Source: Nocardia jinanensis (lineage in GTDB: Bacteria; Actinomycetota; Actinomycetes; Mycobacteriales; Mycobacteriaceae). From it: DNA of 64,000 bases. The notes under the pieces were generated by a model that was given only the letters and a program-made list of their open reading frames with translations, did no database searches and was not told the DNA's origin. Numbering within the stretch: the stretch's first letter is position 1; each line of letters opens with the position of its first letter. The DNA is taken from assembly GCF_014645735.1 (NCBI RefSeq), contig NZ_BMMH01000007.1, positions 124,001 to 188,000 on the forward strand. The letters run 5' to 3'. A program made the translations under genes and the position numbers. This document shows positions 15,205 to 22,898 of the stretch, one piece after another.

Positions 15205-16014
15205 TCAACGGGTGGCGTTCAATGCTTCCTTCACCCCTGTGCGGAATTCTGTGAACATGCCCTCCACCATGGTTCTCGTCGCCTGCGGAGCAGTGTGGGG
15301 AGAGCCTGCGTCGAACGGTGGCTGCGGTGCGTATTCGGCCATCAGTTGCACCGTTTCCGCGTAGCGTTGGTCGCGCAGTAGCGAGAGGATGATGTAACCG
15401 AGGTCCATTCCAGCGCTCACACCGGCGCCGGTGACTCGATTACGGTCGACGACGACCCGCGAATCGGTGGGTATCGCGCCCGCTTCGGCGAGTAGATCTC
15501 GTGCGGCCCAGTGTGATGTGGCCCGGTAACCGCGCAACAGACCCGCCGCGCTCAGCAGCAGCGAACCGGTGCAGACACTGGTGACCCATCTCGCTCTTGC
15601 GCCGAGATCCGCAACGAACTGAACCACGCTGTCGTCGCGCATGGCGGCCAGCGTTCCGTTCGTTCCGCCGGGTATGAACAGCACATCGACGTCAGGAGGG
15701 CATTGATCGAAGGTTGCCGTCGGTGTCAGGATCACTCCGGTGTCGGTGACTATCGGATCCGTGGTGGCCGCGACCTGATGCACGGTGGCTCCGGACAGGC
15801 ATGCGAATGCATATTGGGGGCCGACGAAGTCCAGTGCTGTGCACTGAGGGTAGAGCAGCATGGCGATCTGCTCGTTTCCGTCGAGCAGAGGTTCATCGGC
15901 CAACTGGGTGTGTGTCGCGGTATCGCCCGGCGATTCGGTGTGCCTACTCAGCCATGGCATCCCCGCCAAAGCCGCAGTAGCGCCCAACAGGAAATCCCGG
16001 CGACCAGCAAACAT
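15205..16014 (-). CDS. Tat-exported DJ-1/PfpI protein, isonitrile hydratase-like
   Basis: A 269-residue protein. The N-terminus MFAGRRDFLLGATAALAG is a twin-arginine-type signal (RRDFLL followed by a hydrophobic stretch), so a folded, secreted or lipid-anchored product is likely. The mature part is a DJ-1/PfpI domain: DVLFIPGGTNGT near 110-121, the nucleophile C148 in SVCTGSLLLSAAGLLRG, and ATSHW. This cysteine context is typical of isonitrile hydratase and of the amidase-like half of GlxA-type regulators, but no AraC domain is present. ATG at 16014 follows GGGAAGG. A long perfect palindrome at 16068-16091 sits in its promoter. Confidence 0.85.
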   Translation of the reverse strand: MFAGRRDFLLGATAALAGMPWLSRHTESPGDTATHTQLADEPLLDGNEQIAMLLYPQCTALDFVGPQYAFACLSGATVHQVAATTDPIVTDTGVILTPTATFDQCPPDVDVLFIPGGTNGTLAAMRDDSVVQFVADLGARARWVTSVCTGSLLLSAAGLLRGYRATSHWAARDLLAEAGAIPTDSRVVVDRNRVTGAGVSAGMDLGYIILSLLRDQRYAETVQLMAEYAPQPPFDAGSPHTAPQATRTMVEGMFTEFRTGVKEALNATR

Positions 16015-16067
16015 CTCTGCCTTCCCATAACAGTGGATTCTCAATACTGCGGTACAACAGATTCATC

Positions 16068-16091
16068 GTATTAACGTGGACACGTTAATAC
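16068..16091. promoter_or_regulatory. 24-bp perfect palindromic operator
   Basis: Arms GTATTAACGTG and CACGTTAATAC are perfectly complementary around a GA spacer, 54 bp upstream of the DJ-1 gene start. Such a long perfect dyad in a promoter is a strong repressor-site candidate (TetR or MarR type). No regulator gene adjoins it, and the only neighbour on the other side is a recombinase gene 220 bp away. Confidence 0.65.
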
Positions 16092-16312
16092 TACGATGCG
16101 TAGTAGATATTGTAGCGATACTCCCGCTGGATCCTTCGCGGACTTGGCGCGGACCACAGCGAACGCAGCCTCCCGTCATCGGCGCCACCTGACACCGCGA
16201 AAGCACCGCCACATATCGCTGCGAGTCACACGCCCAGGTCGATCGAAATCGATGACTGTTCAAAAAACGTGTCGCAAAGTCTGTCCGTTCAATAACTGCG
16301 AAGCACCCTTTT

Positions 16313-16963
16313 ATGTACGATTTCCGGGTGACGGATACCGATGCGCTCGAACCGCTTTCCCTCGATGGTGATGCTCTCGACCCGATCGGCGGGAGAGGAG
16401 CCCTGATCGGGTACGCCCGCGTCTCGACCCGGGACCAGAGTCTGGATCGGCAGACCCGCGCGTTAAAGGCGGCCGGCTGCAAGAAGGTGTTCGCCGACAA
16501 GAAGTCCGGGAAAGACGTCGAGCGCGAGCAGCTGTCGGCGTGCCTGGACTACATGCGCGCCGGCGACACCCTTGTGGTGGCATCGCTGGATCGGCTCGGG
16601 CGGAGCTTGCAGGACCTGATCTCGATCGTGGCCGACCTGCGCCGCCGAGGTATCGGGTTCCGGTCCCTGCATGAAGCGCTCGATACCACCACCCCGGGCG
16701 GTCGGCTGGTGTTCCATGTGTTCGCCGCGTTGGCCGAATTCATCCGCGAGCTCATCGTTGATGGCACCCACGAGGGCCTGGCCGCGGCTCGGGCCCGCGG
16801 GCAGCGCCTCGGCCGGCCACCGGCCATGAGCGAGGAGCAGGTCCGGCAGGCCCGCGCACTGCTCACCCGGCCCGACGAGTCGGTGTCCTCGATCGCCCGA
16901 CTACTGGGGGTGTCCCGGACGACGCTGTACAAGTACGTTCCAGAGCTGACCGCGAAAAGCTGA
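16313..16963 (+). CDS. Serine recombinase (resolvase/invertase family)
   Basis: A 216-residue small serine recombinase. After a non-conserved 30-residue lead comes IGYARVSTRDQSLDRQTRAL with catalytic S38, then DTLVVASLDRLGRSLQDLI with the conserved Arg residues, the E-helix region, and a C-terminal Hin-type HTH (VSSIARLLGVSRTTLYKYVP). The length matches Tn3 resolvases and DNA invertases. GTG at 16328 is an alternative start. No transposase accompanies it. A pair of imperfect direct repeats (GTTCAAAAAAC at 16258, GTTCAATAAC at 16287) upstream may be part of its recombination site, with low certainty. It marks a past mobile element insertion together with the gene remnants to its right. Confidence 0.92.
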   Translation: MYDFRVTDTDALEPLSLDGDALDPIGGRGALIGYARVSTRDQSLDRQTRALKAAGCKKVFADKKSGKDVEREQLSACLDYMRAGDTLVVASLDRLGRSLQDLISIVADLRRRGIGFRSLHEALDTTTPGGRLVFHVFAALAEFIRELIVDGTHEGLAAARARGQRLGRPPAMSEEQVRQARALLTRPDESVSSIARLLGVSRTTLYKYVPELTAKS

Positions 16964-17088
16964 CCGACCCGATCTACACCCAAGCCCATCATCGGCCGGC
17001 ACTGAGGTAGTGGGCTGCAAGCAGATCAGTTCGGCCAGGGCAAACTGCCCGGCCCGGCTGAACCGCGCTACGCGAGGGTCAACCGCTC

Positions 17089-17636
17089 GTGAGATCGGCT
17101 GTCACTGCACCGGAATGCCCGACTCCGGAGTTTGGGCCGCCGGCCGCGCCCAGTCCGGCGCTGACGGCTACGAGTACGCCGTCCATCGCACCTGGCACCA
17201 CGGAAAGGATCCCCACCTCGGTTCTGACTGGGCTGAGCCAGCCCGACGCGGTCCTCGCGGCCGGCGTCCTGGCGTTGGGGGCCGCGCTGCTCGCGTTCAT
17301 CGGTGTGATGGCGACCCGCCGCCAGACCGGGCGGCACTTCGCCGCCACGCACGAGCTGGATCAGATCAAGGCGCTGCGTGAGCGCTACACCACCTGCGCC
17401 GAGCAGCTCGCCCACGATGATCCGGCGGTCCGCACGGCAGGCGTGCACGGACTGGGTGCCCTCGGCGACGACTGGTTCGCCCGAATCGGGACACAGAATC
17501 GCACTCTCCTGGCTCGATTTCGACGCGCAAGCGCTCGAAAGGCGCAGCGAGAGGCCGTGCGCAGCACTGGCAGGAAGTGCAGGTGTGTGTCGAGCTGCTG
17601 TGCGCCTACTTGCGCTCCTCTATCCGGGCGCCGGCA
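17089..17636 (+). pseudogene. Membrane-anchored protein remnant, frameshifted and truncated
   Basis: Starting at GTG 17089, the frame gives a variable head, one membrane helix (AVLAAGVLALGAALLAFIGV) and a conserved-looking stretch, ALRERYTTCAEQLAHDDPAV then RTAGVHGLGALGDDW. A continuation, QHWQEVQVCVELLCAYLRSS, occurs in another frame at about 17560-17625, so at least one frameshift lies near 17540. Downstream the homology stops abruptly where an oppositely oriented flavoprotein remnant begins. The pattern resembles the N-terminal part of membrane proteins with a following pentapeptide-repeat or helical domain, now lost. The family assignment is tentative; that it is broken is well supported. 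Confidence 0.55.
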
Positions 17637-17639
17637 GAT

Positions 17640-17899
17640 TCCGGGCCCGCGGCGCGATCGGCGAAGTGCAGCAGGCCGTCACCGGCGGATTTGTACGCGT
17701 GCCCCCAGCGCACCACGCCATCGGGGAGGGAATCCAGCAGCAGGTCGCGCAGATCGGCCCGGTCGACCTCGGGACGCTCGAGCGGGGCGTCGTCGGGCGT
17801 GTCCTCCTGGAGCAGCAGGGTGCCGTCCGGCTCCAGCAGGCGCATATGCTGCCCTTCGCCGCGGGCGATCGCGTGGAACTGGTCGATCAGGCCGGCCGC
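17640..17899 (-). pseudogene. FAD-dependent monooxygenase fragment (TetX-like)
   Basis: A stretch of about 85 codons reads AGLIDQFHAIARGEGQHMRL, then DGTLLLQEDTPDDAPLERPE, VDRADLRDLLLDSLPDGVVR and WGHAYKSAGDGLLHFAD. This matches the middle N-terminal part of FAD-dependent aromatic hydroxylases of the tetracycline-modifying type. The FAD-binding GxGxxG start and the entire C-terminal half are missing. It faces the membrane-protein remnant on the plus strand, and the boundary at about 17640 looks like a deletion junction. Confidence 0.65.
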
Positions 17900-18005
17900 G
17901 TGTAGCGCTCGCTGCCCGTCGCAGCGCCGACCGGCAGACGAACAACGCAACCCGTGGCCGAACCGATCGCTGCCGGACGACGGCCGGGCGAGCGGGTCGA
18001 TGGAG

Positions 18006-19718
18006 TTACCGGGACTCCGCGGGGGTGAGCCGCTCGGCCGCCAGCCGCCGCAGATCGCTCGATTTGATCTTGGCGCTGCCGGTCAGCGCGAGATCGTCCT
18101 CGGTGAAGAACAAGATCTCGCGCGGCACCTTGTAGCTGGCGAGCTGTGCGCGCAGATGATCCCGGATCTCCCCGGCGTCGAGGGCCCGACCGGTATGCGG
18201 GACTACGCACGCGACCACCATCTCGCCGAGCGTCTCGTGCGGTACGCCCACCGTCCGGCCGATCTTCACGCCCGGATAGTGACCGAGAACCTCGTCCACT
18301 TCGAGCGGTGAGACATTCGCGCCGCCGGTTTTGATGATGTCGGTGAGCCGGCCCTCCCAGTACAGCCGCCCCTGGTCGTCGAGGTAGCCGCCGTCGCCGG
18401 TGTGGAAATAACCGTCGTCGTCCAGGGTTTCGTCGAGTGGGATCCCGAGGTAGCCGAGCATCAGAGTCGGGCCCTTGACACAGATCTCCCCGTGTTCGCC
18501 CCGGAGCAGTGCCGCGCCGGTCAGCGGGTCGGCGATCTTCACCGTCGACCCGGGCAGTGGTACCCCGCTGCTACCGGCGATGGTCTCCTCTGGCGTGCAT
18601 GCGGGGAAACAGGTGGTGATGGTGAAGGTTTCGGTATTGCCGTAGGCGTGGCCGGGTTCGGTCCAGTCGGTGTCGATGGTCGGGTGGGTGGCCAGCGGCA
18701 GATCCCGGTCCACGAACCGCAGGCTGCTCAGATCCGCTGTCTCCCAGTTGGGCGCGCCCTGGAGCTGGGCGTGCTGATGCGGCCAGGCCACCGGGAAGTT
18801 CACCCGCTGCGACTGGATGAGCTCGAGCGCCGCGGCGGCGTCGAACAGCGATTGCAGGATCAGGGTGCCGCCCGCGGCGAGGGTCGCACCCAGCGCCTGC
18901 GCGAAATTCCCGGACCAGAAGAAACCGTTGGCGGTCCAGCAGCGCACCTCGTCGCCGGTGCCGAAACCGAACATGCGCCGGAAACGCCACATCTGCAGCG
19001 TGACACCGCGATGCGCGCTGCGGATACCTTTCGGCTTGCTGGTGGTGCCGGAGGAGAAGAACAGGACCGCGGTATCGCTGGGCTGCACCGTCGCGGCGGT
19101 GGCCTCGATCAGGGCCGGGTCGGTCCCGGTGCCGCGCGCGAGGAAGGCATCCCAGTTCTCCACCGCGCCCCCGGGTAGCGGGTCGCCCACCACGGCGAGA
19201 TGCCGCAGGAAGGGATACGCCGGGGCGGCCGCCGCGCCAGGGGCGGCGGAAGCGAGCCGGGGTTCGAGTTCGGTGAGGACAGCGCCGAAATCCGTTTTCG
19301 CCACGGTCCTTTCGAACAGCAGTACCGACACGCCCGAGACTCGCAGCAGATGGTCCAGCTCGGGCGCGGTCGAGAAGGTACTGAGCGCGACCGCCACCCC
19401 GCCGGCCAGCGAGGTCCCGAAAACGGCCGCGAGCCATTCGGCGCGGTTGGTCATGAGCACACCGACCCGGCTGTCCTTGCCGACCCCGCAGGCGTGCAGC
19501 GCCCGGGCCACCGCCTGTGCCCGGTCCCACAGGTCGGCATAGGTCCACGCGGTCCCGTCGGCGGGGGAGATCAGCGCGGTACGCGACGCGTACTGTGCGG
19601 TGACCTCGCGCAGGAATCCCGGAAGCGTGAGCGTCCCGAGCCCCGGTTCCTCGCTCAACGGCGGTCCCGCGACGATCGCCGCCGTCCGGTCGGGGGTGTG
19701 CTGTGGCCCGGTGCTCAT
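18006..19718 (-). CDS. Acyl-CoA synthetase (AMP-forming, FadD-like)
   Basis: A 570-residue ANL-superfamily ligase. The phosphate-binding loop FFSSGTTSKPKGI is near 225, YGNTETFTITTCF near 360, the hinge region YFHTGDGGYLDDQGRLYWEG near 435 and the C-terminal lysine segment LTGSAKIKSSDLR near the end. It activates a carboxylic acid with ATP to the acyl-AMP and then the CoA thioester. It is the last gene of a leftward run with a hotdog dehydratase and an MDR reductase (18006-21960). The last genes of the accessory block end just 107 bases beyond its stop. The substrate cannot be read from sequence. Confidence 0.93.
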   Translation of the reverse strand: MSTGPQHTPDRTAAIVAGPPLSEEPGLGTLTLPGFLREVTAQYASRTALISPADGTAWTYADLWDRAQAVARALHACGVGKDSRVGVLMTNRAEWLAAVFGTSLAGGVAVALSTFSTAPELDHLLRVSGVSVLLFERTVAKTDFGAVLTELEPRLASAAPGAAAAPAYPFLRHLAVVGDPLPGGAVENWDAFLARGTGTDPALIEATAATVQPSDTAVLFFSSGTTSKPKGIRSAHRGVTLQMWRFRRMFGFGTGDEVRCWTANGFFWSGNFAQALGATLAAGGTLILQSLFDAAAALELIQSQRVNFPVAWPHQHAQLQGAPNWETADLSSLRFVDRDLPLATHPTIDTDWTEPGHAYGNTETFTITTCFPACTPEETIAGSSGVPLPGSTVKIADPLTGAALLRGEHGEICVKGPTLMLGYLGIPLDETLDDDGYFHTGDGGYLDDQGRLYWEGRLTDIIKTGGANVSPLEVDEVLGHYPGVKIGRTVGVPHETLGEMVVACVVPHTGRALDAGEIRDHLRAQLASYKVPREILFFTEDDLALTGSAKIKSSDLRRLAAERLTPAESR

Positions 19719-19770
19719 CGCCGGTTGTCCTCTCTGACAGTGATCCCGCGTCGAGCGCGGGGTTCCGCCG

Positions 19771-20964
19771 CTACAGCGGGAGTTCGACCTCGGCGGTGCA
19801 GCTGACCAGCTTGCCGCCGTCCTGATCGGTGAGCGTGAGTTTCACCTGCACCAGGGGGACGCCCCAGGTGGATTCCGGGTTCTTGTCCACGATCTCGGCG
19901 TCGAAATAGGTGACATCGCCTTCGAACGCCGGTAGCCGGAAATCGGCTTTGGTGTGCCGCACCATTCCGTCGTTACCTGCCCAGTAAGCCAGGTAGTCGG
20001 TGCACCAGCCGCCCATCGTGGCCCCGTACCCGTAGGCGCGGGCCATCCCGACATCACCGGCTTTCTCCGCGTCGATATGACCGCGTGACGGGCCGACGTA
20101 GAGACCGTCGCGCAGGCGCGGGTCGATCTTGGTGCCTTCTTCGTCGAATCCGAATCCCTCGGTCCAGCCCGGGTCCTGATAGACCCAGGGATCGTCGATA
20201 CCCGAGGGCGCGGTCCACCGGAAGGTGCCCCAGATATTGAAGAGGAACGCCCGGTATTCGGTGGTGAAGCTGGCGATACTGTGCGGGCCGATCACCCGGC
20301 GCGGCAATTTGTCGCCGACCTTCACCTCGTCGAAATGCGGTGAGACCCCGAGCCGATTGGATATCAACCATTCGGTGCGCAGTGCGTCCACCTCGGCGAG
20401 TTCGGCGGCCGTCCATTTCTTGATCTCACCGAGCTGGCTCTCGTACATACCCCGCTTGGTGGCCTCTTCGACGAGATAGCGGATGGCCGTCGACCGTTCC
20501 TTGGCGACGAGCGTGCCGTGCTGGTTGCGGTGGACGGTATCGCCCCGGGAGAACATGGTGGGCCCGGCGAAATTCGTCTGGGCCACCTTGTAGTCGTGGA
20601 AACGCCGCTCCTGGAACAGCTGGTCGCCCGGTCGTACCGGGCAGCCGTAGAACCACCATTCCTCGCCACCGAAGATCAGGTGGCTGTTCGGGATATGCCC
20701 CACGCAGGCCGGTGCCGCGCCGTGCCCGTAGTCCAGGGCGACCGCGATCGACTGCGGTGCGATCAGCCCGCCGTACCGGGATTCGCGCGCGAACTCCTGA
20801 TCCCAGTGCAGTGGGTTCGGGTAGTCCATCGCCATCACCCAGCGGCGGATATCGGAGGTGCTGCACGGATCCCACAGTTGACCGCCGCCGATCGGTTTGC
20901 CGACCCGGTGGTCGACATCGCTCAGGTCCAGTTCGACGGTGGTTTCGTCCTGCTTCTTGCTCAC
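19771..20964 (-). CDS. MaoC/FAS1-type double-hotdog dehydratase
   Basis: A 397-residue protein with two hotdog-like halves. The N-terminal half contains HWDQEFARESRYGGLIAPQS, the hydratase-2-like D/H motif, and IFGGEEWWFYGCPVRPGDQL. The C-terminal half has HIDAEKAGDVGMARAYGYGA and GWCTDYLAYWAGNDGMVRH. Proteins of this size with a FAS1-like dehydratase region act as (R)-specific enoyl-CoA hydratases or as dehydratases on bulky acyl-CoA esters. It begins 13 bases after the MDR gene stop and precedes the acyl-CoA synthetase, so all three are probably co-transcribed. The reaction would be hydration or dehydration of a bulky enoyl-CoA, by inference. Confidence 0.87.
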   Translation of the reverse strand: MSKKQDETTVELDLSDVDHRVGKPIGGGQLWDPCSTSDIRRWVMAMDYPNPLHWDQEFARESRYGGLIAPQSIAVALDYGHGAAPACVGHIPNSHLIFGGEEWWFYGCPVRPGDQLFQERRFHDYKVAQTNFAGPTMFSRGDTVHRNQHGTLVAKERSTAIRYLVEEATKRGMYESQLGEIKKWTAAELAEVDALRTEWLISNRLGVSPHFDEVKVGDKLPRRVIGPHSIASFTTEYRAFLFNIWGTFRWTAPSGIDDPWVYQDPGWTEGFGFDEEGTKIDPRLRDGLYVGPSRGHIDAEKAGDVGMARAYGYGATMGGWCTDYLAYWAGNDGMVRHTKADFRLPAFEGDVTYFDAEIVDKNPESTWGVPLVQVKLTLTDQDGGKLVSCTAEVELPL

Positions 20965-20976
20965 GAGAACTCCTGC

Positions 20977-21960
20977 TCAGCGGTTCACATCGACGACGAT
21001 CCGGCCGCGGACGGTGCCCGCGATGAACCCGTTCGCGGCCTCGACGGCCTCGCCCAGCGCGATTTCGCGGGCGATCGAATCGAGTACGGCCGGATCCAGA
21101 TCGCGGGCGAGCCGTGCCCAGGCATCGAGCCGTTTCTGCTGCGGCGCCATTACGCTGTCGACACCCAGCAGTGCGACGCCGCGCAGGATGAACGGGGCCA
21201 CCGACGCCGGGAAATCCATGCCCTGGGCCAGGCCGCAGGCAGCCACCGCGCCGCCGTAGCGGGTCTGCGCGCAGGCATTTGCCAGTGTGTGACTGCCGGC
21301 GGTGTCCACGACGCCGGCCCAGCGTTCCTTTTGCAGTGGTTTGCCCTTGTCGGCCAACTCGGCGCGGTCGAGGACAGTGGTGGCGCCCAGCTGTTTCAGA
21401 TAGGCGTGTTCGTCGGCCTTACCGGTCGCCGCGGCCACCGCGAAACCGGCCTTGGTGAGTAGGGCGATGGCGACGCTGCCCACGCCACCGGTCGCACCGG
21501 TCACCAGGATCTCACCGCTGTCGGGGGCGAGGCCGTGGCGCAGCAGGGCGTCGACACAGAGCGCGGCGGTATAGCCCGCCGTGCCGATGGACATAGCCTG
21601 GCGTTCGGTGAACTCGGCGGGCAGCGGGATCAGCCACTCACCGTTCAGCCGGGCCCGTTGCGCCAGGCCGCCCCAGTGGGTTTCGCCGACACCCCAGCCG
21701 TTGAGGACCACCTTGTCGCCGGCCGACCAGCGGGAGTGGCTGCTGGCGGTGACGGTGCCCGCGAGATCGATACCCGGGACCATCGGGAACTTGCGCACGA
21801 CGGGGGAGGCCCCGGTGATCGCGAGGGCGTCCTTGTAGTTGAGCGTGGACCAGGCCACGTCGATCTCGACATCGCCCTCGGGCAGGCGGGCTTCGTCCAC
21901 GGTGGTGAGCTCTGCCCGCGAGCCCGACTCACCCTTGTCGATGAGAACTGCGGAGAACAT
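20977..21960 (-). CDS. AcuI/YhdH-type MDR enoyl (acrylyl)-CoA reductase
   Basis: A 327-residue zinc-free medium-chain reductase. LNYKDALAITG near 40-50, VPGIDLAGTV near 62, the nucleotide-binding VTGATGGVGSVAIALL near 150, and DTAGSHTLANACAQTRYGG near 220 are typical of AcuI/YhdH proteins, which reduce acrylyl-CoA or related enoyl thioesters with NADPH. ATG at 21960 is chosen as the family start; the open frame extends into the promoter region. It is the first gene of the leftward 21960-18006 operon. A strong palindrome and an AAACAAGAAT element lie 93-130 bases upstream, matching the operator near tetR at 3478. Confidence 0.9.
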   Translation of the reverse strand: MFSAVLIDKGESGSRAELTTVDEARLPEGDVEIDVAWSTLNYKDALAITGASPVVRKFPMVPGIDLAGTVTASSHSRWSAGDKVVLNGWGVGETHWGGLAQRARLNGEWLIPLPAEFTERQAMSIGTAGYTAALCVDALLRHGLAPDSGEILVTGATGGVGSVAIALLTKAGFAVAAATGKADEHAYLKQLGATTVLDRAELADKGKPLQKERWAGVVDTAGSHTLANACAQTRYGGAVAACGLAQGMDFPASVAPFILRGVALLGVDSVMAPQQKRLDAWARLARDLDPAVLDSIAREIALGEAVEAANGFIAGTVRGRIVVDVNR

Positions 21961-22052
21961 CGGTGATGTATTCCTTTCTCGATTCGTTCGGCTGCCGTTC
22001 CAGCGTCTCGAACGGCGGTGCCGAGGGACAGGGCGCCGATCCGTGAAAATAC

Positions 22053-22089
22053 AGAGAATTATATTCTCTGAAACAAGAATTATATTTCC
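22053..22089. promoter_or_regulatory. Operator-like repeats upstream of MDR operon
   Basis: AGAGAAT-TAT-ATTCTCT (22053-22069) is a perfect 7-nt inverted repeat. Its right half also forms TTCTCTGAAACAAGAA (22064-22079), with the same length and right arm as the operator at 3473-3488 and followed by a similar TATATTTCC tail. It lies between the end of the SDR gene and the start of the MDR gene, as expected for control of the 21960-18006 operon. Confidence 0.6.
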
Positions 22090-22121
22090 AGTAGTGATGA
22101 CCGGTGTCAACACCCGCGGGC

Positions 22122-22898
22122 TCAGCGCGCGGTCCATCCGCCGTCGACGACGATGGTCTGCCCGGTCACATAGCGGCCCGAATCACCGGCCAGCCAGACG
22201 ATGGCGCCGACGATATCCGCGGCGGTGCCCTCGGTGGGCAGTGGGATATTGCGGCGCAGATAGGCCCCGCCGCGTTCGCTGTCGTAGAGGCTGTCGGTGA
22301 TCTCGCTGCGGAAGAACCCCGGCGCCACGGTGTTGACCCGGATCGAATGCCGCGCCCACTGCACCGCGAGTTCGCTGGTGAGCCCGGACAATCCGGCCTT
22401 GCTCGCGGCATAGGAGGCCTGCGGGATTCCCGGGATCCCGACCCGGCCGCTGATGGACGAAACGTTCACGATCGACCCCCGGCCGCAATCGCGCATGGCC
22501 GGGAACACCTGTTGGGCGAGCAGTAACGGGGACAGCAGATTGAGATCGAGGGTGCGCCGGATATCGGTCAGCGACTCCGCCTCCGCGTTCTCGGTGCCGA
22601 AGCGGTTACCGGCCGCGTTGATCAGGATCTCCGGTGGGCCGAGGGCTTCGGTCACCGCGGGGACGATCTCGGCGATCCGGCCGGGGTCGGCGAGATCGCA
22701 GCCCACCGCCAGGCCGCCGATTTCGCCGGCCAGGGATTCCAGCCGGTCCCGGCGCCGTGCCACCACCGCGACCCGGGCACCCAGCCCGGCCAGGGCCCGG
22801 CTCACCGCCGCCCCCAGCCCGGACGATCCACCGGTCACGACGGCCACCCGGCCGTCGAGCTCGAAGGGGCGCACAGCTGCCGCGCGGTCACCGTTCAT
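22122..22898 (-). CDS. Short-chain dehydrogenase/reductase
   Basis: A 258-residue classical SDR. The cofactor motif TGGSSGLGAAV is near 23-33, NAAG near 97, the catalytic serine in VSSISGRVG and the YAASK tetrad motif near 163, then the TVAPGFFRSEIT segment and C-terminal GQTIVVDGGW. ARRRDR after the second strand suggests NADP preference. The start overlaps the stop of the acyl-CoA ligase gene (ATGA). It likely oxidises a hydroxyacyl-CoA or reduces a ketone in the pathway served by the ligase. An operator-like region follows its stop and controls the next operon. Confidence 0.93.
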   Translation of the reverse strand: MNGDRAAAVRPFELDGRVAVVTGGSSGLGAAVSRALAGLGARVAVVARRRDRLESLAGEIGGLAVGCDLADPGRIAEIVPAVTEALGPPEILINAAGNRFGTENAEAESLTDIRRTLDLNLLSPLLLAQQVFPAMRDCGRGSIVNVSSISGRVGIPGIPQASYAASKAGLSGLTSELAVQWARHSIRVNTVAPGFFRSEITDSLYDSERGGAYLRRNIPLPTEGTAADIVGAIVWLAGDSGRYVTGQTIVVDGGWTAR

